Assembly (NCBI RefSeq): GCF_031326225.1
Contig: NZ_CP133720.1
Coordinates: 620,001-684,000 of the forward strand
DNA length: 64,000 bases
From: Undibacterium cyanobacteriorum
Lineage (GTDB): Bacteria; Pseudomonadota; Gammaproteobacteria; Burkholderiales; Burkholderiaceae_D
Direction of reading: 5' to 3'
The notes below the pieces were generated by a model that searched no databases, was not told the origin of the DNA, and saw only the letters and a list, made by a program, of their open reading frames with translations. Positions 8,456-15,327 of the stretch are shown one piece after another. Position 1 is the first letter of the stretch. Each line of letters starts with the position of its first letter. A program made the position numbers and the translations under genes.

Positions 8456-8917
8456 TTATGCGGCCAATTGATCCGGCACATTGACCGTGCGCAGTGGCTC
8501 AGCATCGATCAATACACGACGTGGTTTGTGCGCTTCAGGAATCTCACGCTGTAGTTCAATATTCAAGAGACCATTATCGAGACGGGCGCCAACGACTTTC
8601 ACGTGATCTGCCAAGCGGAAGCTATGTTCGAAGTCACGCGAAGCGATGCCGCGATGCAGATAGGTGCCTTGTACTTCAGGTTTGGCTTTGCGGCCAACCA
8701 CTTTCAAAACATCACGCTCGGTTTCGATTTCCAGTTCGCTGCGATCAAATCCGGCAACCGCCATACTGATACGATATTGGTCCTCGTTGACCAATTCAAT
8801 GTTGTAAGGTGGGTAGCTTGGAGCGGACTCGGCGCGTTGGGCTTCGTTGAATAATTGAGCCAAACGGTCAAAGCCAATTGCGGAACGGTAGAGTGGGGAA
8901 AAGTCAAAAGTACGCAT
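8456..8917 (-). CDS. ibpA: IbpA-type small heat shock protein (Hsp20)
   Basis: This is an ATP-independent chaperone that binds unfolding proteins and holds them for DnaK/ClpB. The N-terminus FDFSPLYRSAIGFDRL is the signature of enterobacterial IbpA/B and related proteins. An alpha-crystallin domain follows, from about residue 38 to 125. It ends in a short tail without the classical I-X-I motif; VNVPDQLAA is what I see. The start at 8917 is fixed by AAGGAT 7 bases upstream and by the family N-terminus, giving 153 residues. The gene has a sigma-32-like promoter and a ROSE-like thermometer leader. Confidence 0.95.
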   Translation of the reverse strand: MRTFDFSPLYRSAIGFDRLAQLFNEAQRAESAPSYPPYNIELVNEDQYRISMAVAGFDRSELEIETERDVLKVVGRKAKPEVQGTYLHRGIASRDFEHSFRLADHVKVVGARLDNGLLNIELQREIPEAHKPRRVLIDAEPLRTVNVPDQLAA

Positions 8918-8950
8918 GATGTTTATCCTTGTAAAATGAAGCGATAAATT
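8918..8950 (-). promoter_or_regulatory. ROSE-like RNA thermometer hairpin over the ibpA ribosome binding site
   Basis: In the ibpA leader, TTTATCGCT (minus strand, 8948 to 8940) can pair with AGGATAAA (8929 to 8922), which contains the Shine-Dalgarno sequence, across a 10-base loop. The pairing leaves one bulged G inside UCGCU opposite AGGA. That is the defining UYGCU/AGGA feature of ROSE elements, which melt at heat-shock temperature to expose the ribosome binding site. The match is read directly from the sequence; function is inferred from the known ROSE family. Confidence 0.8.
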
Positions 8951-8959
8951 AAGAAAATA

Positions 8960-8988
8960 ATAGTGAGTACGATACTTGTTATCACTAT
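8960..8988 (-). other. Upstream hairpin of the ibpA leader
   Basis: A perfect 7-base inverted repeat, ATAGTGA and TCACTAT, with a 15-base loop lies in the 5' untranslated region ahead of the thermometer hairpin. ROSE leaders usually hold one or more such stable helper hairpins. Confidence 0.6.
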
Positions 8989-9022
8989 GCAGGCAGACCT
9001 CATTGAGCATCTGCTGAATCCG

Positions 9023-9051
9023 ATATGTGGAGAGTAAAAAGGCTTTTCAAG
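9023..9051 (-). promoter_or_regulatory. Sigma-32 (heat shock) promoter of ibpA
   Basis: On the minus strand CTTGAAA (9051 to 9045) is followed after 14 bases by CCACATAT (9030 to 9023). The RpoH consensus is CTTGAAA, 11 to 16 bases, CCCCATNT, so only one base differs. Transcription would begin near 9016, leaving a leader of about 100 bases that holds the two hairpins. Confidence 0.8.
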
Positions 9052-9373
9052 ACAGAAAAAAATAAAAAATTTAGCCTCTTGAAAGTCGGTTTTTCGTACC
9101 TATTTTGGGTAGCTTTGTGTTGCGAGACCTGCCACTTTCGCCGGATTATCTCGTCAATGAACATGTCGACAATCACAGTCTTTCCCAGAAGAGGGGGATG
9201 CTTGGGAGGACAAAAAACGCAGTGTTTTTGCATTTCAGCCAGCGAATTTGTCGGTCTATCGCTTAGCGCAGACAAACCTCACACTTTGCGGCACACTACT
9301 CTCAACGCGGCACAGAATCTTCCTTAGGTTCAAAGCCGATTTCACCACTTATCTTGATTTTTAGGAGTTGATC
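9052..9373. other. Intergenic region before the DUF2807 gene
   Basis: No gene was recognised. A plus-strand frame of 100 codons (9025-9327) overlaps the heat-shock promoter and has no ribosome binding site or family resemblance, so I treat it as spurious. The only repeat noticed is a doubled GCGGCACA near 9287 and 9307. Confidence 0.4.
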
Positions 9374-10018
9374 ATGCGTAAAGCAACAATGTTCGGTTTG
9401 GCAGTCGTGACAGGTACGGTCCTCAGTGTGATGTCTGGTTCGGCTTTGGCAGGCGAACAGGTGCGCAACACGGGCAACTTTTCATCGATTCGCACACAAG
9501 GTGCTTTGATCGTGGAAGTGGAAGTGGGACCGGTTGCTTCGATCAAGGTCAAGGGCGATGATAAATACATCTCGAAAGTGGTGACTGATGTGGTTGGCGA
9601 TGAATTGCTGATCAGCTACAAAGAAAAAGGCAATATCCGAATTTCCGACGATTTGAAAGTCGTGATCACAACACCAAGCTTGACCAAATTCAAAATGGAA
9701 GGCGCAGGCATGACGACCGTGAAGAAAATTAGCGGTGACCGTTTTGATCTCAACTATGAAGGCGTTGGATTGCTCGTAATGAGTGGCAAAGTGAATAGCC
9801 TCAAAGTGCGCGCGCAAGGTGTTGGCCATGTCGATGCGAAAGACCTGATCGCAGAAAGCGTGGATGCCAATGTCGAAGGAATCGGCTCAGTCAAAGTGTA
9901 TGCATCTGAAAAGTTGAAAGCGAATGTACAAGGGATTGGCTCTTTGACTTATTACGGTAATCCAAAAAATATTTCGAAAACCGTGGATGGTATCGGTGGC
10001 ATAAGCGCTGGTAAGTAA
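9374..10018 (+). CDS. Exported DUF2807 (GIN domain) protein
   Basis: This is a secreted or periplasmic beta-helix-like protein of the DUF2807 family, sometimes labelled a putative auto-transporter adhesin. A signal peptide of about 26 residues ends at SALAG. The rest consists of repeating short beta-strands rich in Gly and Val, with a recurrent phrase seen as MEGAGMTTV, YEGVGLLVM, AQGVGHVDA, VEGIGSVKV and VQGIGSLTY, about 20 residues apart. That repeat is the turn of the predicted solenoid. The start at 9374 follows TAGGAG. The function of the family is not known. A strong terminator follows. Confidence 0.88.
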   Translation: MRKATMFGLAVVTGTVLSVMSGSALAGEQVRNTGNFSSIRTQGALIVEVEVGPVASIKVKGDDKYISKVVTDVVGDELLISYKEKGNIRISDDLKVVITTPSLTKFKMEGAGMTTVKKISGDRFDLNYEGVGLLVMSGKVNSLKVRAQGVGHVDAKDLIAESVDANVEGIGSVKVYASEKLKANVQGIGSLTYYGNPKNISKTVDGIGGISAGK

Positions 10019-10043
10019 ATCAAGCACTTTAAAATCCATAAAC

Positions 10044-10082
10044 AAATGGGCGGCCTGAAAATACAGGTCGCCCATTTTGTTT
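10044..10082 (+). terminator. Terminator after the DUF2807 gene
   Basis: A 14-base arm (AAATGGGCGGCCTG) can pair almost fully with CAGGTCGCCCATTT across a short A-rich loop, and is followed by TTGTTTG. It separates the DUF2807 gene from the convergent ald gene and may act in both directions. Confidence 0.8.
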
Positions 10083-10149
10083 GAGTTCGAATTGGGTGTT
10101 TACAGCTCGTCTATTGGGAGTAAATCAGATTACTGCCTGAGCTAGGAAC

Positions 10150-11265
10150 TCAGTTCAATACAGAATCAGCAGCAACATAGGCATAACCCAAATCGCGCGC
10201 TACTGCCTCATATGTGACCTTGCCTTCGCAGACATTCAAGCCATTCCGCAGATGCACGTCATCACGCAAAGCTTGCTTCCAACCTTTGCTTGCGAGAGCG
10301 ACAGCGTGGCCTACCGTTGCGTTGTTCAAGGCAAACGTTGAAGTGCGTGCGACTGCGCCTGGCATGTTGGCCACGCAGTAGTGGATGACGCCATCAACCA
10401 CATAAGTCGGTTCAGCATGTGTGGTTGCATGAGAAGTTTCGAAGCAACCGCCTTGGTCGATCGCCACGTCCACCACCACCGCGCCTTTTTTCATGCGTGA
10501 GATCAAATCGCGGCTCACCAACTTCGGTGCCGCAGCGCCTGGCACCAAGACCCCACCAATCACGAGATCGGCGCTGAGCACGGCTTCTTCGATCGATTGT
10601 GCATTGGAATAGACCGTTGAAATGCGATTGCCGTAGACCAGATCAAGTTGACGCAAACGATCAACACTCTTGTCCAACACAGTGACGCGGGCACCAGTAC
10701 CAACCGCCATTTGCATCGCATTGGTACCCACCACGCCAGCGCCGATGATGACGATATGCGCCGGTGCAACACCAGGCACGCCGCCCAGCAGCAGACCCAT
10801 CCCGCCTTTTGATTTTTCGAGATGCGCTGCACCCGCTTGTATCGACATACGACCTGCCACTTCACTCATGGGTGCCAACAAAGGCAAGCCGCCATTCGCA
10901 CCTGTGATGGTTTCATAGGCGATGCAGATTGCGCCAGATTTTACCAAGGCTGCTGTTTGCTCTGGGTCGGGTGCCAAGTGCAAATAGGTGTACAAGATTT
11001 GGCCAGGGCGTAGCATGGCGCATTCGACCGGTTGTGGTTCTTTGACTTTCACAATCATGTCGGCGCGCTCGAAAATTTCTTTGGCCGTGTCGACCAATTC
11101 AGCTCCGACCGCTACATATTGTTCATCGGTCAATCCAATTTCACCACCTGCATTTTTTTGCACCAACACATGGTGACCGCGTGAAGTTAATTCGCGCACG
11201 GAAGACGGTGTCATACCGACGCGATATTCGTGGTTCTTAATTTCCTTAGGTACGCCAACTATCAT
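10150..11265 (-). CDS. ald: Alanine dehydrogenase
   Basis: This enzyme reversibly converts L-alanine, water and NAD+ to pyruvate, ammonia and NADH in the cytoplasm, linking carbon and nitrogen metabolism. At 371 residues it is full length. The N-terminal MIVGVPKEIKNHEYRVGMTP is classical. The substrate-site Lys (VKVKEPQ) and the catalytic His (YTYLHLAPD) are present. The Rossmann motif GAGVVG follows HIVII at about residue 170. It stands alone, facing away from the ECF sigma gene with a 271-base gap. No Lrp/AsnC regulator, a frequent neighbour of ald, is seen here. Confidence 0.97.
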   Translation of the reverse strand: MIVGVPKEIKNHEYRVGMTPSSVRELTSRGHHVLVQKNAGGEIGLTDEQYVAVGAELVDTAKEIFERADMIVKVKEPQPVECAMLRPGQILYTYLHLAPDPEQTAALVKSGAICIAYETITGANGGLPLLAPMSEVAGRMSIQAGAAHLEKSKGGMGLLLGGVPGVAPAHIVIIGAGVVGTNAMQMAVGTGARVTVLDKSVDRLRQLDLVYGNRISTVYSNAQSIEEAVLSADLVIGGVLVPGAAAPKLVSRDLISRMKKGAVVVDVAIDQGGCFETSHATTHAEPTYVVDGVIHYCVANMPGAVARTSTFALNNATVGHAVALASKGWKQALRDDVHLRNGLNVCEGKVTYEAVARDLGYAYVAADSVLN

Positions 11266-11445
11266 GATGTCTCTTTCTTGAAAGGTTGAAAATGACTACG
11301 CTGGGCAGTCGTCTATTTTTTCTTATAAGGTGACATTCGTCTTTGCTTGATCAGCGAAGGGAATTGAGTCAGGCGAATTATGGCAGCAGGCTTGATATGC
11401 GCGACAACGCAGGCTTAAAAACTTGATCTAGATGAAAGAGAAAAT

Positions 11446-11461
11446 ATGTGCGTTCGCACAT
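11446..11461. promoter_or_regulatory. Dyad ATGTGCG-TT-CGCACAT upstream of ald
   Basis: A perfect 7-base inverted repeat with a 2-base centre lies about 180 bases upstream of ald and 76 bases past the sigma factor gene. A second, looser dyad (CGTACA-N13-TGTACG) lies at about 11474-11498. Either could be an operator or, with its small loop, a weak terminator hairpin for the sigma gene. Confidence 0.3.
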
Positions 11462-11536
11462 CGTAAGGAATTCCGTACATTTGTGATGTGACTGTACGAA
11501 ATTCAAGACAAAATCATGGACAAGTCATGCGCGAAT

Positions 11537-12145
11537 TCAGGTGCAGGGTTTGGCACAAGCCGGTTTTGGATGGCGGTAATAGTCGCTGACTAAGCCGTCT
11601 TGGTGTTCGACATGGCAACACGCTAGGAGTTTTTCTTTGAGCATGATGCGACCGCGGCTGACGCGGCTTTTGATTGCCGATAAAGATACGCCCTCGTTGT
11701 CCGCAATGTGTTTGAGGCTAGTTCCATCGAGATCGCTGGCGATTAAGGCATCGCGATACTTCGGTGCTAGTTGATCGATAAACGGGCGCAAACATTCCGC
11801 GAGTTTGGCGTGGATGGCGATATCGTCTTCCTTAGTAATCAGCTGGTTCAGGTCCATCTCGTGCAACTCGTCGATATCGGTATGATTGGTGCGCATGTCA
11901 CCTTGTGCTCGATAGTAGTCGATCAGCGTTGTGCGCGCTGCTGTGTAGAGCCACGCTGTGACATTGGCGATGGAGCGGCCGGAAACATCGGTGACCAGCG
12001 CCTTCACAAAAATGTCCTGCACCAAATCATCAGCTATCGTGGCGTCGCTGACTCGGCGCCGCAGAAAGCTGCGCAAGTTCTGATACAGATTCGCGTAGGC
12101 GATTCCGAGATCATTCGTCACACTTGCGGCAAGCTTTCCACCCAT
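11537..12145 (-). CDS. ECF sigma factor, SigZ-like
   Basis: This is an extracytoplasmic-function RNA polymerase sigma factor of 202 residues. Region 2 is seen at DDLVQDIFVKAL and VTAWLYTAARTTLIDYYR. Region 4 is seen at LAPKYRDALIASDLDGTSLKHIADNEGVSLSAIKSRVSRGR, with the recognition helix at its end. The C-terminal tail has two adjacent Cys and a His (LLACCHVEH) and ends CAKPCT. A Cys-His tail of this kind is typical of SigZ-like sigma factors and could sense metal. It starts 25 bases after the ArsI-type gene and must be cotranscribed with it. No anti-sigma gene is adjacent. Confidence 0.92.
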   Translation of the reverse strand: MGGKLAASVTNDLGIAYANLYQNLRSFLRRRVSDATIADDLVQDIFVKALVTDVSGRSIANVTAWLYTAARTTLIDYYRAQGDMRTNHTDIDELHEMDLNQLITKEDDIAIHAKLAECLRPFIDQLAPKYRDALIASDLDGTSLKHIADNEGVSLSAIKSRVSRGRIMLKEKLLACCHVEHQDGLVSDYYRHPKPACAKPCT

Positions 12146-12170
12146 TTTTGTTTTCCTTATTCAGCCAGGT

Positions 12171-12695
12171 TTATGCGCAGCAGGCTTTGCCATCCTTGCT
12201 GGTAACACCAACATTGGCAGTGCTATTTGTTTGTGGCACACAACAATTGCCCGCAGCCTTCTGTTCAGCATTTACCTGTACAGGGATGCAGCAAGCGCTG
12301 TCAGCGGGCGCATGATCATCGCCAAATTCTTTTGCATCACCCATGGTGTAGTAATGTTCCCATGCCAAGCCTTGCGGATCAAGCGTCCAATGCTTTTCGC
12401 TCTTGGCATAACAGCAGGTCGCATTGGCTTGATCAATACTCTGTCCATCTGACGCCGCATCGGCCATCAAGCGCAAGGCGGCCAATTCCTCGTTAGAGTC
12501 AACTTGCATGCCAAAGTGATTGAGTCCCACAGCATGGCCACGTTGCGAAATTGCGAAGTTGATCCGTGGATCTTCTAACATCCATTTTGCATAATCCGCC
12601 TGTTGCTTGCTTGGCGCTTGTCCAAAGAGCTTGGTGTAGAAGTCGATGTTCTTAGCCAAGTCGTCGACTGAGACGTGTACGTGAAAGCGTTTCAT
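12171..12695 (-). CDS. arsI: ArsI/CadI-family metalloenzyme (putative C-As lyase)
   Basis: This is a vicinal-oxygen-chelate (glyoxalase-like) protein of 174 residues. Characterised ArsI enzymes use Fe(II) and oxygen to break the carbon-arsenic bond of organoarsenicals; CadI relatives are named for cadmium induction. Metal ligands match ArsI in order and spacing: His5, His60 and Glu113. The substrate-binding Cys pair is Cys94-Cys95 (ATCCYAKSEKHW). Three further Cys pairs lie in the tail (SACCIP, NCCVP, KACCA), so it may bind thiophilic metal strongly. I start at 12695, 7 to 8 bases after AGGAG. It is the first gene of an operon with an ECF sigma factor. The exact metalloid substrate is not shown by sequence. 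Confidence 0.85.
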   Translation of the reverse strand: MKRFHVHVSVDDLAKNIDFYTKLFGQAPSKQQADYAKWMLEDPRINFAISQRGHAVGLNHFGMQVDSNEELAALRLMADAASDGQSIDQANATCCYAKSEKHWTLDPQGLAWEHYYTMGDAKEFGDDHAPADSACCIPVQVNAEQKAAGNCCVPQTNSTANVGVTSKDGKACCA

Positions 12696-12740
12696 TATCA
12701 TTCTCCTATTGAAATGCGTCGCGTTTTTGCGATGTACTGG

Positions 12741-12770
12741 TATAGACGCAGGAGTTTGAAAAAGGTCGCA
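12741..12770 (-). promoter_or_regulatory. Candidate ECF-type promoter of the arsI-sigma operon
   Basis: On the minus strand TGCGACC (12770 to 12764) is followed after 15 bases by CGTCTATA (12748 to 12741). A -35 of the AAC/ACC type and a -10 containing CGTC, spaced 15 to 17, is the usual form of ECF-sigma promoters. Its position, about 45 bases before the arsI start, suggests the operon is read by the sigma factor it encodes. Confidence 0.55.
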
Positions 12771-12852
12771 AACTTTTAAAGCTAAAACTAAAAATAGCCA
12801 ACCAATTCTAACTTTTCTAGTAACTTTAATTTCATCGCATTTCCAGTAAAAC

Positions 12853-13572
12853 TTACTTCTTGTTTTGCGTTTGTAGTTGCTTGGAAAATTCAGCAAAAGC
12901 AAGCGGGCTTTCGGCGAGCACGGTTTCCAGCAGATCACTCGATTTTTCAACTAAAGATCGAACCCTTTGGTCCTGCATTTTGCATGTGTCGAGCCAGCTT
13001 TGTTTGGCTTTTTCTGGTGCCGGAATCGCACCGGCTTGTTCGAGCAAACGACGCGTTTTACGATAAGGATTTTCCGGGGATTGAATATAGTAGGGCTGGA
13101 TGACGAATAAAGGTACCCATGTGAATGGATCTTTGAATACCTGAGGATTGCAAACCCACATCGATTGCCGAAATGCCCAAGTCGCATGTAACCATGCTGA
13201 AAATCCTTGTGGATTCGTATCATTAATGCCAGCTCTGACTTGTTCAGACTTCAGTAACTCGGCGACGATTTCAGCGTATCCATTGATCGCAGCGGCCATT
13301 AACGGGGTCTGGCCAGACGAAGTTTTCTCTTGAAGTCCGGTCGCTTCGCCCTGCGCAAGATATGCGCGTATCTCTAATACGGCCTTGTGTTCGGCGGCAA
13401 GATAGTCTTCTAATTTGCCCGATGTTTCACCAATGGTGTACATCTGTTGGCGAAGATTGCTAATCACTTTATTCGGTTTTGCCGGGCTGTCTGCGGCGAT
13501 GGCTTCAGTGCCGATGGCTACAGTTCCAATAAGCGCAAACACGAGCACGAAGAGTTTGAGTGGATGGCGCAT
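12853..13572 (-). CDS. Exported ankyrin-repeat-containing protein
   Basis: The protein is 239 residues with a signal peptide (MRHPLKLFVLVFALIG to EAIAAD), so it is probably periplasmic. One clear ankyrin unit is visible (SGQTPLMAAAINGYAEIVAELLKS), preceded and followed by more degenerate helical pairs. The remainder is rich in Trp, Pro and Tyr and is not recognised. Ankyrin units mediate protein binding, but no partner is suggested by the context. The start was chosen because it begins a good signal peptide; there is no strong ribosome binding site, and an in-frame ATG at 13656 would add 28 residues. Confidence 0.75.
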   Translation of the reverse strand: MRHPLKLFVLVFALIGTVAIGTEAIAADSPAKPNKVISNLRQQMYTIGETSGKLEDYLAAEHKAVLEIRAYLAQGEATGLQEKTSSGQTPLMAAAINGYAEIVAELLKSEQVRAGINDTNPQGFSAWLHATWAFRQSMWVCNPQVFKDPFTWVPLFVIQPYYIQSPENPYRKTRRLLEQAGAIPAPEKAKQSWLDTCKMQDQRVRSLVEKSSDLLETVLAESPLAFAEFSKQLQTQNKK

Positions 13573-13713
13573 GGGAAGAGAGGGAAACGTGAACGAGAGA
13601 GTAATGACAAGGAAGCGGTGGGCTGCCAGCAAGACTAAGAGATGCACGGACAGCATCAGCGCTTACTGCTTTTCGTCTTGCTGCTTTTCGTACCGCTATT
13701 TTAAAGCTCAGTT

Positions 13714-14031
13714 TTAATCCTGGTGGTGATCGAGAACCTTAGTAAGCCCTATCGATTGCGATCCAAGAAATTCATTATGAGTACTCGGATACAGTCCATC
13801 GTCTTCGTATGCGAAATCCTCTTTCTTTTTGCGCCAAATGCGCAGCCATAAGAGCATCACTAAGCCCGCCACACCTGCGCCGATCGACCAGTAAAAATAG
13901 CCGCGATCAAACAGAGAGTAATAGGGAAGATACGCAAACATCTGCCCAAACAGCAGTACAGCGAGCGCAAACAAGATTTTCATCAAGATGTCTTTCGAGA
14001 TCAATTCAAAAATTTTTGAGAAATCAAACAT
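13714..14031 (-). CDS. Small two-helix membrane protein, unknown
   Basis: I do not recognise this 105-residue protein. Two hydrophobic helices span about residues 17 to 35 and 48 to 66, with a basic stretch (RIWRKKKEDF) after the second, which places the C-terminus in the cytoplasm. Its start overlaps the end of the upstream gene by 8 bases, so the two are very likely translationally coupled and may work together. Confidence 0.7.
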   Translation of the reverse strand: MFDFSKIFELISKDILMKILFALAVLLFGQMFAYLPYYSLFDRGYFYWSIGAGVAGLVMLLWLRIWRKKKEDFAYEDDGLYPSTHNEFLGSQSIGLTKVLDHHQD

Positions 14032-14470
14032 TCAGGATTTCTACATCTTCGGACAGTCTGCCTCGTTGTTCGAACAGATGCAAGAGTTCAGCTGCTTGGC
14101 GTTTGAGTTGTTGCCATTCGGAGGTGGTGCGAATGACTTCGAACGGCGGCATCGAATTGGGTGTGGATTGACAGTATTGTTCCCAGAGAGCGTGAAACGC
14201 CTTGAGTTGAGTTTGCTCTTCCTCAGTGAAAACGGGCTCAACGAAAAGAGGGAAACGGTGATGATCAACAAAATCCTCCCATTGATTGATGACTTCATCG
14301 GGACCGAGATATGCCCAATCCTCATCGCAGCAATAAATGGAAAGGACTTCCATGATGCGATTACGCAGTCGTTGTGCGAGAAGTTGGTCTGAGATGCGGT
14401 CTGAGATGCGGTCTGAGTTGCGGTCTGAGTTGCGGTCTGAGTTGCGGTTTGTCATTTGATTCGATTTCAT
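14024..14470 (-). CDS. Unknown acidic protein with a variable-repeat N-terminus
   Basis: This is a cytoplasmic-looking protein of 148 residues, not recognised. Its N-terminus holds five tandem four-residue units (RNSD three times, RISD twice), encoded by five 12-base DNA repeats. After them comes a helical domain rich in Trp, Tyr and acidic residues (IYCCDEDWAYLGPDE, HRFPLFVEPVFTEEE). The start at 14470 is preceded immediately by AAGGA; an ATG at 14455 is a little further from it and also possible. A longer frame starting at 14554 runs through the upstream terminator and is unlikely. The gene is coupled to the following membrane protein. Confidence 0.65.
   Translation of the reverse strand: MKSNQMTNRNSDRNSDRNSDRISDRISDQLLAQRLRNRIMEVLSIYCCDEDWAYLGPDEVINQWEDFVDHHRFPLFVEPVFTEEEQTQLKAFHALWEQYCQSTPNSMPPFEVIRTTSEWQQLKRQAAELLHLFEQRGRLSEDVEILNV
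14388..14447. repeat. Five tandem 12-base repeats
   Basis: Five consecutive copies of TCTGAGWTGCGG are present: the first two with A, the last three with T at the variable position. They lie in the coding frame and their unit length is a multiple of three, so copy-number change would lengthen or shorten the protein without a frameshift. Confidence 0.95.
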
Positions 14471-14538
14471 TCCTTGCGATTTCTGAGCCTTCAACCTTCT
14501 TTGAAGGTCGCCACAACAAGCGATTGAGTACCGCCAGA

Positions 14539-14565
14539 AAAAAGAAGGAGGCACTTGCCTCCTTC
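14539..14565 (-). terminator. Terminator downstream of the lipoprotein gene
   Basis: A perfect 9-base stem, GAAGGAGGC and GCCTCCTTC, with a 4-base loop is followed by a run of T on the minus strand. It lies between the lipoprotein gene and the repeat-containing gene. Confidence 0.82.
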
Positions 14566-14655
14566 GTTCTAACCTAGATTACTCATCCTTCAAGATTCCC
14601 AATAATTCAGCCAGAACTTTCTTGTGGCAATGCATATTGAGTCATGTTGCCCTTT

Positions 14656-15261
14656 TCATAGTGCTTGTTGGAGGGATTTCTGCATTTCGTTTAAGATCGT
14701 CTCTATTCCAGAGCTGAAAACTTTTATGTACTCGCTCGAAGGAAGATCTCCTCCCAACGGTGCAGCATAGGTTTCAGTATATCCACCAACAGAAAATGAA
14801 CGGTCGAAGGCAAGTTTTTTGTCGACGAACATGAGAGCTCGTATTGTGATTTGAGGTCTGAATGTGTAATACCACCCTTTGACAAATCCGTATTCGACGA
14901 CATGAAACTCAACAAGTCCAACACCGCCATTTTTGTTGCTGGAGAGTCTGTTTGAAAAGTCAGCGAACTTTTCCTTTGAAATTGAGATTAGCAAATCCTT
15001 GAAGTTAACCCCTTTGTATTCCAGGGTTTTTTCTAGGATATTTGCGCCCCGGCCTATTGCCTCAGGATTATGTTTGCCAAAAACTAGCGCCCCACCGACA
15101 GTAGGACTTTTCGGCATTTCAACATTCTCACTAATTTGAATTGATGAAATGGTTCTAAGTACGGACTTATCTTGAAAACTTGTTGCGCAACCTTGAGTCA
15201 TTAAAATTAGGGCAAAAACTACTATAACTCTGACTAAGAACGAAAATTTTATTATATTCAT
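14656..15261 (-). CDS. Unknown lipoprotein
   Basis: The protein has a signal peptide with a lipobox ending MTQGC, so it is expected to be cleaved and lipid-anchored in the envelope. The mature part of about 175 residues is not recognised. It contains alternating beta-type segments (VGLVEFHVVEYGFV, YYTFRPQITIRALMFV) and a conserved-looking GGYTETYAAPLGGD near the end. The gene is more A/T-rich than its neighbours and uses codons such as AAA, ATT and TTT freely, which may point to recent acquisition. It is bounded by a terminator downstream and stands alone. Confidence 0.75.
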   Translation of the reverse strand: MNIIKFSFLVRVIVVFALILMTQGCATSFQDKSVLRTISSIQISENVEMPKSPTVGGALVFGKHNPEAIGRGANILEKTLEYKGVNFKDLLISISKEKFADFSNRLSSNKNGGVGLVEFHVVEYGFVKGWYYTFRPQITIRALMFVDKKLAFDRSFSVGGYTETYAAPLGGDLPSSEYIKVFSSGIETILNEMQKSLQQAL

Positions 15262-15327
15262 GACTTTTTTTCTGGTGTATTAATGTGAGTTGGTGAAATC
15301 TGTCGGGGTGTGAATGCTTATGCTTAT

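Noticed and set aside
9025..9327. Plus-strand frame of 100 codons upstream of the DUF2807 gene
   Set aside because: It overlaps the ibpA heat-shock promoter, has no ribosome binding site, and its translation resembles no protein.
14388..14447. CRISPR array
   Set aside because: The units are contiguous 12-base repeats without spacers and lie in a coding frame.
14471..14554. Upstream 28-codon extension of the repeat-containing protein
   Set aside because: It would begin within the rho-independent terminator of the lipoprotein gene and lacks a ribosome binding site.
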